NCBI RefSeq assembly: GCF_007845645.1
Contig: NZ_VCQV01000044.1
Span: 1 to 35,643 of the forward strand
DNA: 35,643 nucleotides
Reading direction: 5' to 3'
From: Leekyejoonella antrihumi
GTDB taxonomy: Bacteria > Actinomycetota > Actinomycetes > Actinomycetales > Dermatophilaceae
Part shown: piece by piece, positions 7,552 through 17,758 of the stretch
How the letters are laid out: each line of letters opens with the position of its first letter
Position numbering within the stretch: the stretch's first letter is position 1
The notes under the pieces: generated by a model
The model's input: only the letters and a program-made list of their open reading frames with translations
The model's database searches: none
What the model was told of the DNA's origin: nothing
Program-made: the position numbers and the translations under genes

Positions 7552-9252
7552 ATGACTGACACACCCGATCTGAAGCCCCGCAGCCGTGATGTCACCGATG
7601 GTCTGGAGAAGACCGCATCGCGAGGGATGCTTCGGGCCGTAGGCATGGGTGACGACGACTTTGCCAAGCCGCAGATCGGAGTCGCGAGCTCCTGGAACGA
7701 GATCACCCCGTGCAACCTGTCGCTCGATCGACTCGCGAAAGCGGTCAAGGACGGTGTGCACGCCGCGGCCGGCTACCCGCTGGAGTTCGGCACGATCAGT
7801 GTTTCCGACGGCATCTCCATGGGTCACGAGGGCATGCACTTCTCGCTGGTGAGTCGCGAGGTGATCGCCGACTCGGTGGAGACGGTGATGAGCGCCGAAC
7901 GCCTCGATGGGTCAGTGCTCCTCGCGGGTTGCGACAAGTCGCTGCCCGGAATGCTGATGGCTGCCGCGCGCCTGGACCTGGCGTCGGTCTTCTTGTATGC
8001 CGGGTCGATCCTGCCGGGCATCGCCAAGCTCTCGGACGGCACCGAGAAGGAGGTCACCATCATCGATGCGTTCGAGGCGGTTGGCGCCTGCGCACGGGGG
8101 CTGATGAGCCGGGAAGACGTCGACACCATCGAGCGGGCGATCTGCCCAGGTGAGGGCGCATGCGGCGGCATGTACACCGCCAACACCATGGCTTCCATCG
8201 GCGAGGCGATCGGGATGTCACTGCCCGGCAGTGCCGCCCCACCGGCCACCGACCGGCGGCGAGACGGCTTCGCTCGGCGCTCGGGTGAGGCCGTGGTCGG
8301 GCTGCTGCGCCAGGGCATTACCGCCCGGGACATCATGACCAAGGAGGCGTTCGAGAACGCCATCGCCGTCCTCATGGCCTTCGGTGGTTCGACCAACGCC
8401 GTTTTGCACCTGCTGGCCATCGCTCACGAGGCCGACGTCGACCTGACGATCGACGACTTCCAGCGCGTGGGCGCGAAGGTGCCACACCTGGCCGACGTGA
8501 AGCCGTTCGGCCGGTTCGTGATGACCGACATCGACAAGGTCGGCGGCGTGCCGGTCATCATGCGGGCGCTGCTGGACGCCGGCCTGCTGCACGGCGACTG
8601 TCTGACCGTGACTGGCAAGACGATGGCCGAGAACCTCGCGGCGATCCGGCCGCCGGATGTGGACGGCAAGGTGCTGCGGGCGATGAGGGAGCCGATCCAT
8701 CCCACCGGAGGGATCACCATCCTCAAGGGCTCGCTGGCGCCGGAGGGTGCCGTCGTGAAGTCGGCGGGATTCGACAAGGACGTCATCGAGGGGACAGCTC
8801 GCGTCTTCAACGGGGAGCGCGCTGCGATGGATGCCCTCGAGGATGGCACCATCGCGGCGGGCGACGCGGTTGTCATCCGCTACGAGGGACCCAAGGGTGG
8901 TCCGGGCATGCGTGAGATGCTCGCGATAACCGGCGCCATCAAGGGCGCGGGTCTCGGCAAGGATGTCCTGCTGCTCACTGACGGCCGCTTCTCCGGGGGT
9001 ACGACGGGGTTGTGCGTCGGGCACGTCGCACCGGAGGCCGTCGACGAGGGCCCGATCGCCTTCGTCGAGGACGGCGACGTGGTCCGACTCGATGTCGGTG
9101 CCGCCACCTTGGATCTGCTGGTGGATGACGCGACGATGCAGGCTCGTCGGGATGCCGGCGTGACTCATCCGGAGCCGAAGTACACGCGCGGCGTTCTTGC
9201 GAAGTATCGCAAGCTCGTGCGCAGCGCCAGCGTAGGCGCAGTCTGCGACTGA
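7552..9252 (+). CDS. ilvD: Dihydroxy-acid dehydratase
   Basis: IlvD removes water from 2,3-dihydroxy-3-methyl(butanoate/pentanoate) to give the 2-oxo acid precursors of Val, Leu and Ile. The 566-residue length is normal. The three Fe-S cluster cysteines are Cys54 (TPCN), Cys127 (AGCDKSLPG) and Cys204 ([12 protein letters not shown]). The C-terminal domain with [19 protein letters not shown] is also present. It is 42 bases from the upstream phosphatase gene but has its own -10. The ilvBNC operon with its own attenuator follows after about 240 bases. Confidence 0.97.
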   Translation: MTDTPDLKPRSRDVTDGLEKTASRGMLRAVGMGDDDFAKPQIGVASSWNEITPCNLSLDRLAKAVKDGVHAAAGYPLEFGTISVSDGISMGHEGMHFSLVSREVIADSVETVMSAERLDGSVLLAGCDKSLPGMLMAAARLDLASVFLYAGSILPGIAKLSDGTEKEVTIIDAFEAVGACARGLMSREDVDTIERAICPGEGACGGMYTANTMASIGEAIGMSLPGSAAPPATDRRRDGFARRSGEAVVGLLRQGITARDIMTKEAFENAIAVLMAFGGSTNAVLHLLAIAHEADVDLTIDDFQRVGAKVPHLADVKPFGRFVMTDIDKVGGVPVIMRALLDAGLLHGDCLTVTGKTMAENLAAIRPPDVDGKVLRAMREPIHPTGGITILKGSLAPEGAVVKSAGFDKDVIEGTARVFNGERAAMDALEDGTIAAGDAVVIRYEGPKGGPGMREMLAITGAIKGAGLGKDVLLLTDGRFSGGTTGLCVGHVAPEAVDEGPIAFVEDGDVVRLDVGAATLDLLVDDATMQARRDAGVTHPEPKYTRGVLAKYRKLVRSASVGAVCD

Positions 9253-9298
9253 CGACTGGTCGCGGCGGTGAGACGGAGGCCGAGTATTCCCGCTATGT

Positions 9299-9312
9299 GA
9301 GACCGGCGTCTC
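9299..9312. promoter_or_regulatory. Palindrome GAGAC-N4-GTCTC upstream of the ilvB promoter
   Basis: A perfect inverted repeat GAGAC-CGGC-GTCTC lies seven bases before the presumed -35 of the ilvB transcript. It has the form of a dimeric regulator site. From memory it resembles sites bound by IclR-type leucine regulators in actinobacteria (LtbR/NdgR group). That match is an inference; no such regulator gene is in this window. Confidence 0.45.
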
Positions 9313-9318
9313 GAAGTG

Positions 9319-9347
9319 TTGACACTACGGGTGTTGACCAAGAGACT
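9319..9347 (+). promoter_or_regulatory. Promoter of the ilvB leader transcript
   Basis: A perfect -35 TTGACA at 9319-9324 is followed, after 17 bases, by GAGACT at 9342-9347, which keeps the conserved A at position 2 and T at position 6 of the -10. The leader-peptide ATG is six bases further on, so the leader peptide is probably translated from a leaderless message. Confidence 0.55.
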
Positions 9348-9353
9348 CGGTGC

Positions 9354-9392
9354 ATGGCACGAATTCTCGTACTTCGAAGGCGCGCAAGCTGA
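9354..9392 (+). CDS. Branched-chain leader peptide of the ilvBNC operon
   Basis: A 12-codon reading frame encodes MARILVLRRRAS with the control block Ile-Leu-Val-Leu (9363-9374). The codons ATT, GTA, CTT, CGA and AGG are rare in such a G+C-rich genome, which would heighten sensitivity to charged-tRNA supply. The frame is followed at once by a 1:2 hairpin and an intrinsic terminator before ilvB. Leader peptides of this kind are known upstream of ilvB in other actinobacteria. It acts in cis by ribosome stalling and the peptide itself probably has no function. Confidence 0.85.
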   Translation: MARILVLRRRAS

Positions 9393-9445
9393 TTCGTCAG
9401 CTCGCGCGCCGACCCTCACTGCCCTGACCGGCTGAGGGTTTTTTT
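9380..9445 (+). terminator. ilvB attenuator: pause hairpin and intrinsic terminator
   Basis: The 1:2 stem pairs GCGCGC (9380-9385) and AGCTGA (9387-9392) with TCAGCT (9397-9402) and GCGCGC (9404-9409) around a TTCG loop. The terminator pairs ACCCTCA (9412-9418) with TGAGGGT (9433-9439), has an inner GCC/GGC stem, and runs into seven T residues (9439-9445). TCAGCT at 9397-9402 can instead pair with GGCTGA at 9430-9435, which would break the terminator. A ribosome stalled on the Ile-Leu-Val-Leu codons would cover the first arm and favour that antiterminator, allowing ilvB expression when branched-chain amino acids are scarce. Confidence 0.85.
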
Positions 9446-9499
9446 GTGTCCGAGACCGAGCCATTCACATAGAGGATAGAAGAGACAAGGGTGAGTGCC

Positions 9500-11339
9500 G
9501 TGACGAACGTTCAGGCTCCAGGATCCGCCGCCCGGATCCCGACTCCAGCGCAGGTCGCGCATAGCGCGGCGCCGGTAGCGCCGAGGCAGGTCAACGGTGC
9601 CCAAGCGCTCGTTCTCGCGCTCGAGGAGGTCGGGGTCGAGGTGGTCTTCGGAATCCCGGGGGGCGCGATCCTGCCGGCCTACGACCCGCTGCTCGACTCG
9701 ACCAAGGTGCGTCACGTGCTGGTCCGCCATGAGCAGGGTGCCGGTCACGCCGCCGAAGGGTATGCCTCGGCGACCGGCAAGGTCGGCGTGTGCATGGCCA
9801 CCAGCGGGCCGGGCGCGACCAACCTCGTCACTGCGCTCGCGGACGCCTACATGGACTCGGTGCCGGTCGTCGCGATCACCGGGCAGGTCCACTCCCGCAC
9901 GATCGGCACGGATGCCTTCCAGGAGGCCGACATCCGCGGCATCACGATGCCGGTCACCAAGCACAACTACCTCGTGACCGATCCCGCCGACATTCCGCGC
10001 GCGATCGCCGAGGCCTTCCACATCGCCGCGACCGGCCGTCCCGGCCCGGTGCTGGTCGACATCAGCAAGGACGCGATGCAGGCGCAGACGACCTTCTCCT
10101 GGCCGCCGACCCTCGACCTGCCCGGCTACCGCCCGGTGACCCGGCCGCACCACAAGCAGATCCGCGCGGCGGCCGATCTGATCAAGGCCGCCAAGAAGCC
10201 CGTCTTCTACGTTGGCGGCGGCGTCATCCGGGCGCGGGCCAGCGAGTCGCTGCGCGAGCTGGTGGATCTGACCCAGATCCCGCTGGTCACCACCTTGATG
10301 GCTCGAGGAGCGGTGCCGGACAGCCATCCGCTGCACCTGGGTATGCCGGGCATGCACGGGTCGGTCGCCGCCGTCACGGCACTGCAGAAGGCCGATCTGC
10401 TGATCGCCCTCGGCACCCGGTTCGACGACCGCGTGACCGGCCTGCTGTCGTCGTTCGCGCCGGAGGCCAAGGTGATTCACGCTGACATCGATCCGGCCGA
10501 GATCTCCAAGAACCGGGTGGCCGACGTGCCGATCGTGGGGGACTGCGACGAGGTCATCCGGGAGCTGACGACTGCGTTGCGCGCCGACATCGAGGAGGGC
10601 CACGGCGGCGACTACTCCGCGTGGCGTGAGCGCACCGCAGGGTGGGTCTCCTCCTTCCCGCTCGGCTACTCGCCTCCCGAGGACGCGACCGCAATCGCTC
10701 CGCAGTACGTCATCGAGCGCATCGGGGAGCTGACCGGGCCCGAGGCCACCTACGTGGCCGGCGTCGGGCAGCACCAGATGTGGGCAGCGCAGTTCGTCAA
10801 GTACGAGCGGCCGAACGCCTGGCTGAACTCCGGTGGCCTGGGCACGATGGGCTACTCGGTGCCGGCCGCGATGGGCGCCAAGGCAGGGCAACCGGACCGC
10901 GTCGTCTGGTCGATCGACGGCGATGGCTGCTTCCAGATGACAAACCAGGAACTGGCGACCTGCGTCATCAACAACATCCCGATCAAGGTCGCGATCATCA
11001 ACAACTCCAGCCTCGGCATGGTGCGCCAGTGGCAGACGCTGTTCTATAACCAGCGCTACTCCAACACCGACCTGCACACGTCGGCCGCCGGCTCCCGAGT
11101 GCCCGACTTCGTGAAGCTGGCAGAGGCCTACGGTTGCGTCGGGCTGCGCTGCGAGAAGCCCGAGGACGTCGACGCGACGATCAAGAAGGCGCTGGAGATC
11201 AATGACGTGCCCGTGGTGATCGACTTCGTGGTGGAGCGCGACGCGATGGTCTGGCCGATGGTGCCGTCCGGAGTGAGCAATGACATGGTGACCGTGGCAC
11301 GAGCCATGACACCGGTGTTCGACCGTGAGGGTGATGACG

Positions 11340-11347
<8 letters not shown>
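9500..11347 (+). CDS. ilvB: Acetolactate synthase large (catalytic) subunit
   Basis: The thiamine-diphosphate enzyme that condenses two pyruvates, or pyruvate and 2-oxobutyrate, in the first common step of branched-chain amino acid synthesis. The catalytic Glu is in [16 protein letters not shown] (about residue 78). The ThDP/metal motif is [10 protein letters not shown] through IINNSSLG (about residues 470-500). I prefer GTG 9500, which has AAGG at 9487-9490 nine bases upstream; GTG 9491 (three residues longer) is possible. The Ala/Pro-rich first 30 residues are an actinobacterial-type extension. It is controlled by the attenuator upstream and its end overlaps ilvN. Confidence 0.96.
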
Positions 11348-12946
<1,599 letters not shown>

Positions 12947-12962
12947 CCTCCAGCAGTGCCAT

Positions 12963-13001
12963 GGCGGCCGGTCATTCCCGCGGGGGAAGTGGCCGGCCGC
13001 C
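12963..13001 (+). terminator. Hairpin after ilvC
   Basis: A perfect nine-base stem GGCGGCCGG (12963-12971) pairs with CCGGCCGCC (12993-13001), and the loop between can pair further (ATTCCC with GGGAA). It lies 17 bases after the ilvC stop. There is no T tract, which is common for actinobacterial terminators. It probably ends the ilvBNC transcript. Confidence 0.6.
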
Positions 13002-13022
13002 GTGACATCGGCGCGGCTTTTC

Positions 13023-13071
13023 GGGGTCCCCGCGCAGTACTCAGCGAGGGACGAGCGAAGACTTCGTGGGG
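13023..13071 (-). repeat. Dispersed hairpin-forming repeat, copy C (inverted)
   Basis: Read on the minus strand, this 49-base segment starts CCCCACGAAGTCTTCGCTCG and ends GCGCGGGGACCCC. It aligns along its whole length with the copy at 536-585. It lies between the ilvC terminator hairpin and the first ABC gene, 25 bases before that gene's start. The opposite orientation shows it is not tied to one transcription direction. Confidence 0.55.
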
Positions 13072-13081
13072 TGGGGTGACA

Positions 13082-13087
13082 TAGGCT
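13082..13087 (+). promoter_or_regulatory. -10 element TAGGCT for the first ABC operon
   Basis: TAGGCT lies eight bases before the ATG at 13096, with no ribosome-binding site between. It is directly after repeat copy C, so the repeat would occupy the -35 region. A leaderless or nearly leaderless transcript is likely. Confidence 0.4.
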
Positions 13088-13095
13088 CGGTGCCC

Positions 13096-14031
13096 ATGGC
13101 GGTAGTGGAGACTCAGGGGCTGATCATGCAGTACCCACGCGTCCGGGCACTGGACAACCTCACTCTGGTGATCCCGGAGGGGGTTACCGGAGTTGTCGGG
13201 GTCAACGGTGCCGGCAAGTCGACGCTGATCAAGGTGCTGCTCGGGCTGTTGCGGCCGACGGGTGGCGGCGCGCGCGTCCTCGGGCTGGATCCGGCGACAC
13301 ACGGTGCCCAGGTGCGTGAGCGGGTCGGCTATATGCCGGAGCACGACTGCCTGCCGGCGGACGTGTCTGCTGCCGAGTTCGTGATGCACATGGCGATGAT
13401 GTCGGGTCTGCCCAAAGATGCTGCACGAGAACGCACCTCGGAGGTTCTGCGGCACGTCGGCCTCGCCGAGGAGCGGCACCGGCTGATGGGTGGCTACTCC
13501 ACCGGCATGAAACAGCGGGCCAAGCTCGCGCAGGCGATCGTGCACAGCCCGGCACTCGTTCTGCTGGACGAGCCGACCAACGGCCTGGATCCGAGGTCGC
13601 GGGACGACATGCTCTCATTGATCGACCGGATCGGGCACGACTTCGGGATCTCGGTCGCGGTCACCAGCCACCTGCTCGGCGAGCTGGAACGCAGCGCCGA
13701 CTACATCATCGTCATCGACGGCGGACGGCTGCTGAGGGCGTCCCAGACCACGGAGCTGACCCACACCACGGGGAACGTGGTGGTGGAGGTGCTCGGCCCG
13801 CTCGGCTGTGACCGCCAGGTGGGTCAGGCACTGGTCGAACGCGGTGTCACGGCGTGGCCGTCGGGCAGTCGGATCGAGGTGCGCGTTGATCGACCGGAGA
13901 CCCTCGATGTCATTCGCGACGTGGTGGTCGAGCTTGGGCTCGGCCTGGTCCGCATCCAAGAGGTCCACCACACCCTCGAGGAAGTGTTCGACCGCCCGGC
14001 AGAACCACCGACACCGGCGGTGGCGCGATGA
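13096..14031 (+). CDS. ABC transporter ATP-binding protein (ABC-2 type), first pair
   Basis: A 311-residue ATPase. Walker A is GVNGAGKST (residues 35-43), the signature region is YSTGMKQRAKLAQAI, and Walker B is LVLLDEPTNGLDP. A C-terminal extension of about 90 residues, ending HHTLEEVFDRPAEPP, is typical of ATPases that work with ABC-2 exporters. ATG 13096 follows a -10 element; the frame extends to 13066 without support. The stop overlaps the permease start by four bases (ATGA). It is the first gene of a four-gene operon with two ATPase/permease pairs. The cargo is unknown. Confidence 0.92.
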   Translation: MAVVETQGLIMQYPRVRALDNLTLVIPEGVTGVVGVNGAGKSTLIKVLLGLLRPTGGGARVLGLDPATHGAQVRERVGYMPEHDCLPADVSAAEFVMHMAMMSGLPKDAARERTSEVLRHVGLAEERHRLMGGYSTGMKQRAKLAQAIVHSPALVLLDEPTNGLDPRSRDDMLSLIDRIGHDFGISVAVTSHLLGELERSADYIIVIDGGRLLRASQTTELTHTTGNVVVEVLGPLGCDRQVGQALVERGVTAWPSGSRIEVRVDRPETLDVIRDVVVELGLGLVRIQEVHHTLEEVFDRPAEPPTPAVAR

Positions 14032-14939
14032 GCCAGCCACACGGCGTCATCCACGACATCGGGTACCGCCCATTCACCGGTCGACGACAGGGGACCGGGG
14101 CGATCGCAGCCTCGCTCTATCTGACCTCGTTGCGGCACTGCTTCGGCCTGGGGCGGTCGGGTAAGTCCAAGGTCATCCCGTTCCTGATCTTCGCCATCAT
14201 GCTGATTCCCGCACTGGTGCTGGCCGGCATGCTGATCCAGTTGCACAAGATGTCAATGTCGAGCCAGGCCGACCTGTTCGGGCCGCTGTCCAACTACTTC
14301 GGCTACCCCTACTGGACCCAGCTGCTGATCACCATCTTCGCGGCGGCGCAGGCGCCGGTGCTCTTTGCCCGCGACCTGCGCTACCGCACGATCGTGCTCT
14401 ACTTCGCCCGCCCGTTGTCTCGCGCGGTCTACGTGCTCGTGCGCCTCGGTGCGCTCGTCACGGCGCTGTTCGCGATCATCGCGATCCCGATGGCGATCTG
14501 GTATGCCGTGGCACTGACCGCGTACGTCGACACCGGCGAGCAGTCACACAACTTCTGGACCGCCATGGTCGGTGTCGTCGTCCTGGTGCTGGTCATTGCC
14601 GCGTTCAGTGGCATGATCGCGGCCCTCACCACCCGTGCCGGTCTGGCGGTGGCGGCCATCATCATCGCCCTGATGGTGACGTCCGGCATTGTGACGGCGC
14701 TGCTCGGCGCCGCCCATGGATCGCACAACGGGACGCTCGGGCTCGTGGTCGCCGCGTTCAACCCGTTCACCGCGGTGGCGCAGCTGGTGACCGGCGTCTT
14801 CACCACGCCCGCTCCCAACCCCGACCTCCCGCACCCGTCGGCAGCGTGGGCCACGGCATACGCCGTGATCGCACTTGTCTGGATCCTCGGCCCGGTATGG
14901 GTGCTGCTGCTGCGAATCCGCAAGGCGGCCGCGCTATGA
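14028..14939 (+). CDS. ABC-2 type permease, first pair
   Basis: A 303-residue membrane protein with about six hydrophobic segments, the clearest at VIPFLIFAIMLIPALVLAGML, LVTALFAIIAIPMAIWYAVAL, VVVLVLVIAAFSGMIAAL, LAVAAIIIALMVTSGIVTAL and YAVIALVWILGPVWVLLL. The soluble N-terminus of about 45 residues carries IHDIGYRPFTGRRQG, a motif I have seen in actinobacterial ABC-2 permeases next to such ATPases. Four-base overlaps join it to the ATPase genes on both sides, so all are co-translated. Export is more likely than import because no binding protein is encoded nearby. Confidence 0.87.
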   Translation: MSQPHGVIHDIGYRPFTGRRQGTGAIAASLYLTSLRHCFGLGRSGKSKVIPFLIFAIMLIPALVLAGMLIQLHKMSMSSQADLFGPLSNYFGYPYWTQLLITIFAAAQAPVLFARDLRYRTIVLYFARPLSRAVYVLVRLGALVTALFAIIAIPMAIWYAVALTAYVDTGEQSHNFWTAMVGVVVLVLVIAAFSGMIAALTTRAGLAVAAIIIALMVTSGIVTALLGAAHGSHNGTLGLVVAAFNPFTAVAQLVTGVFTTPAPNPDLPHPSAAWATAYAVIALVWILGPVWVLLLRIRKAAAL

Positions 14940-15850
14940 CCGATCTTGTGCTGAGCAACGTATCGCGGTGGTACGGCAACGTTGTCGCGGTCAACGACGT
15001 CAACATGCACATCACATCGGGCATCACCGGTCTGCTCGGACCAAACGGGGCCGGCAAGTCGACTCTGCTGTCCATGATGGCCGGGCTGCTGCCACCGTCG
15101 ACCGGCTCCGTCACGATCGGCGGAGCACCAGCCCGCGAGAATGTGGCGATCTACCGCCAGGTGGGGCTGGTGCCGGTGCAGGAGTCGCTGTACGACTTCC
15201 TGACCGGAGAGCAGTTCGTGCGGCTCAACGCCGACCTGCAACGGGTCCCGCAGCCGGCGACCGCCACGAAATACGCCATCGGACTGGTCGACATGGCGTC
15301 TGCGGCAGACCGCAAGATCTCCACCTACAGCAAGGGCATGAAGCAGCGCATCAAGGTGGCGTCGGCACTCGTGCATGGCCCGCACGTACTGCTCCTCGAT
15401 GAGCCGTTCAACGGGATGGACCCGATCCAGCGCCGGCACATGATGGGCCTGCTGACCGGCTTTGCCGAGCGCGGGCACACCATCGTGTTCAGCTCACACA
15501 TCCTCGAGGAGGTGGAGCAGATCGCGCGTCAGGTCGAGGTGCTGGTGGCCGGTCGGCACGCGGCGTCGGGCGACTTCGCCGAGATCCGCCGGCTGATGAC
15601 CGATCGGCCCAATCAGTACCTCATCCGCAGCTCCGACGACCGGGCGCTTGCCACGCTGCTACTGGGCCATCCGTCCGTCCGTGGTGCGCGCCTGCGCGGG
15701 CATCACGGCCTGGAGGTCGAGGCGGATGACCTCGGCCAGTTTGCCCAGATCGTGCCCCGACTGGCCCGTGAGCACGGGGTGCGCATCTTCGAGCTGACCC
15801 CGACCGACGAGTCGCTGGAGAGTGTCTTCAGCTACCTGGTGAACACATGA
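14936..15850 (+). CDS. ABC transporter ATP-binding protein (ABC-2 type), second pair
   Basis: A 304-residue ATPase with Walker A GPNGAGKST, signature YSKGMKQRIKVASAL and Walker B VLLLDEPFNGMDP, plus a C-terminal regulatory extension ending in ELTPTDESLESVFSYLVNT. ATG 14936 overlaps the permease stop; the frame reaches back to 14846 only within the permease gene. The sequence is clearly related to the first ATPase (SxGMKQR in both), suggesting an old duplication. It probably works with the permease at 15906, possibly as one heteromeric exporter of two ATPases and two permeases. Confidence 0.92.
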   Translation: MTDLVLSNVSRWYGNVVAVNDVNMHITSGITGLLGPNGAGKSTLLSMMAGLLPPSTGSVTIGGAPARENVAIYRQVGLVPVQESLYDFLTGEQFVRLNADLQRVPQPATATKYAIGLVDMASAADRKISTYSKGMKQRIKVASALVHGPHVLLLDEPFNGMDPIQRRHMMGLLTGFAERGHTIVFSSHILEEVEQIARQVEVLVAGRHAASGDFAEIRRLMTDRPNQYLIRSSDDRALATLLLGHPSVRGARLRGHHGLEVEADDLGQFAQIVPRLAREHGVRIFELTPTDESLESVFSYLVNT

Positions 15851-15909
15851 CCACCCCGCGCCGCATGAGTACCTCCGGTGTCCTGGTTGTCTGCGAGGTG
15901 CTGACATGA
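15847..15909 (+). CDS. Possible 20-codon coupling ORF between ATPase and permease
   Basis: ATG 15847 overlaps the ATPase stop (ATGA at 15847-15850). The frame ends in a TGA that overlaps the next permease's ATG (ATGA at 15906-15909). The peptide would be MTTPRRMSTSGVLVVCEVLT. Both junctions copy the ATGA coupling used in the rest of the operon, so the ORF may carry ribosomes over the 55-base gap. It is short, and a chance frame cannot be excluded; GAGGTG at 15895-15900 could also serve the permease directly. Confidence 0.4.
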   Translation: MTTPRRMSTSGVLVVCEVLT

Positions 15910-16625
15910 ACACCCCGATCCTGCGACTCGGCCTGCGGTCGCTCTTCGGCCGCGCCCGGGTGTGGCTGCTGATCGCACTACCCCTGGTCCTCATCGGCCT
16001 CAGCGTGCTGCTCCGCTCGGTCTCGACGGGCATGACCGACGCCGACGCGCAGTCGTTCCTGCAGGTATTCGGCATCGGCATCGTCGTGCCGGTCGTGACC
16101 CTGCTGGCGACCACCACCTTGATCAACTCCGAGTTCGATGACGGCTCGATCATCTACCTGCTGACCAAACCGATCTCTCGGGTGGCAATCATCGGCAGCA
16201 AGGCAACCATCGTGCTCGGCGCCGCCCTGATCGGCGGCGCCGTGCCCATGGGTATCGCGGCGCTCGTCCTGGTCGGGAGCGGAGGGGGACTGGCACTAGC
16301 CGCCCTGGTCGCCGGGGTGGTGGCCGCGGCAGCCTACGTCGGGATCTTCATCGCGCTCGCGACCGTGATGAAGCGCAGCATCCTGGGCTGCCTGCTCTAC
16401 TGGCTGATCTGGGAGTCCACCATCTCCAGCCTGATCTCCCCGGTGAAGTGGCTGTCCGCGCGGTCCTGGGGCGACTCCCTGGTCGCGGCCATCTCCTCCA
16501 TCGTCGGTGCCGGCAAGCCGCCGGTGCCCGCGCTGTATGCCGTGCTCGCGGCGCTGGTGGCACTGGTCGCGGGCGTGCTGCTGGTCGGCAGACGACTTGC
16601 CGCCATGACGAGCTCCGACGAGTAG
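15906..16625 (+). CDS. ABC-2 type permease, second pair
   Basis: A 239-residue membrane protein with about six hydrophobic segments, for example VWLLIALPLVLIGLSVLL, FGIGIVVPVVTLLATTTLI, ALIGGAVPMGIAALVLVG, LAALVAGVVAAAAYVGIFIAL and a last one near LYAVLAALVALVAGVLLVG. The stretch LINSEFDDGSIIYLLTKPISR is the conserved cytoplasmic loop of ABC-2 permeases. ATG 15906 is coupled to the micro-ORF at 15847 and has GAGGTG at 15895-15900. It is the last gene of the four-gene operon. Confidence 0.87.
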   Translation: MNTPILRLGLRSLFGRARVWLLIALPLVLIGLSVLLRSVSTGMTDADAQSFLQVFGIGIVVPVVTLLATTTLINSEFDDGSIIYLLTKPISRVAIIGSKATIVLGAALIGGAVPMGIAALVLVGSGGGLALAALVAGVVAAAAYVGIFIALATVMKRSILGCLLYWLIWESTISSLISPVKWLSARSWGDSLVAAISSIVGAGKPPVPALYAVLAALVALVAGVLLVGRRLAAMTSSDE

Positions 16626-16642
16626 CGGCGCCGCACAACCTG

Positions 16643-16664
16643 CTGAAACCGGTCTGAAACCAGT
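16643..16664 (+). repeat. Tandem 11-base repeat upstream of the DrrA-like gene
   Basis: CTGAAACCGGT at 16643-16653 is followed directly by CTGAAACCAGT at 16654-16664, matching at 10 of 11 positions, and then by CTGTAT, a weak -10 candidate at 16665-16670. Such an arrangement can be a regulator-binding site at the promoter of the second transporter operon. No regulator is assigned. Confidence 0.4.
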
Positions 16665-16732
16665 CTGTATGCGGCATGCTGCACTGTGCTCCTGTTGCAC
16701 CACGGGGGTGCGGCGTGGAGTGGGAGGTAACC

Positions 16733-17758
16733 GTGAGCGACCTGGCAGTACACGCCAGAGGCCTGGTCAAGGAGTTCAAGGGCTCGGGTGGGGTCCGGGC
16801 CGTTGACGCAGTGGATCTGGAGGTTCGCCCCGGAGAGGTCTTCGGGGTGCTCGGGCCGAACGGCGCCGGCAAGACCACGATGCTGCGCATGCTCGCCACG
16901 CTGCTGCGGATCGATGACGGGGAGGCCACAATCTTCGGGGTCGACGTCAAGCGCAGTCCGCACCAGGTCCGGCAGTTGATCGGTGTCACCGGGCAGTACG
17001 CCTCGGTCGACGAGAAGCTCACGGCACGGGAGAACCTGCGCCTCTTCGGCCGGATCCACGGGCTGTCGAGCAAGCGGGCCGGTGCGACTGCGGTGGACCT
17101 GTTGGGGCGGTTCGACCTTGAAGATGCCGCCGACCGCACGATCGCCCAGTTCTCCGGTGGTATGCGGCGCCGGCTCGACCTGGCGGCCAGCCTGATCTCC
17201 CAGCCGCCCCTGATCTTCCTCGACGAGCCGACGACCGGGCTGGACCCCCGGACCCGAGGTCAGATGTGGGACACCGTGCGCGACCTGGTGCGCACCGGGT
17301 CGACGATCCTGTTGACGACGCAGTATCTGGACGAGGCGGACCAGCTCGCCGACCGCATTGCCGTCATCGACCGTGGCCGCAAGGTTGCCGAGGGCACCTC
17401 GGGGGAGCTCAAGGCATCCGTCGGCAACTCGACGCTGGCGCTACGCCTGGCCGATCCGGACAGGCTTGACGAGGCGGCACGGTTGGTGGCCAGGACGGTC
17501 GGCCGCACCGCCGGCCGGACGCCGGAGTCGGGGCGGCTCACCGTCCCGCTCGATCGCGCTGACGAGGCGGCGGATGTGCTGATCGCGCTGCGCGAGACGG
17601 AGATCGGAGTCGTGCAGGTCTCCGTGGAGGAGCCCACACTCGACGAGGCGTTCCTGGCGCTGACCGGTGAGCACGCCCATGACAAGGACGATCCCGGGCG
17701 GTCCAACTCGTCCATGAGCGAGACCGACCTGACCAACGAGATGGAGGCAAGCCGATGA
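16733..17758 (+). CDS. DrrA-type ABC exporter ATP-binding protein
   Basis: A 341-residue ATPase of the daunorubicin-resistance DrrA type. Walker A is GPNGAGKTT (residues 41-49), the signature is FSGGMRRRLDLAASL, and Walker B is LIFLDEPTTGLDP followed by TTQYLDEADQLADRIAVIDRG. The C-terminal extension with EPTLDEAFLALTG is typical of DrrA and contacts the permease. GTG 16733 is chosen because GGGAGG lies at 16722-16727, five bases upstream; the frame reaches 16676 without support. The last residues (ETDLTNEMEASR) form a polar tail, and the stop overlaps the permease start. The substrate is probably a hydrophobic compound or lipid, by family only. Confidence 0.9.
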   Translation: MSDLAVHARGLVKEFKGSGGVRAVDAVDLEVRPGEVFGVLGPNGAGKTTMLRMLATLLRIDDGEATIFGVDVKRSPHQVRQLIGVTGQYASVDEKLTARENLRLFGRIHGLSSKRAGATAVDLLGRFDLEDAADRTIAQFSGGMRRRLDLAASLISQPPLIFLDEPTTGLDPRTRGQMWDTVRDLVRTGSTILLTTQYLDEADQLADRIAVIDRGRKVAEGTSGELKASVGNSTLALRLADPDRLDEAARLVARTVGRTAGRTPESGRLTVPLDRADEAADVLIALRETEIGVVQVSVEEPTLDEAFLALTGEHAHDKDDPGRSNSSMSETDLTNEMEASR

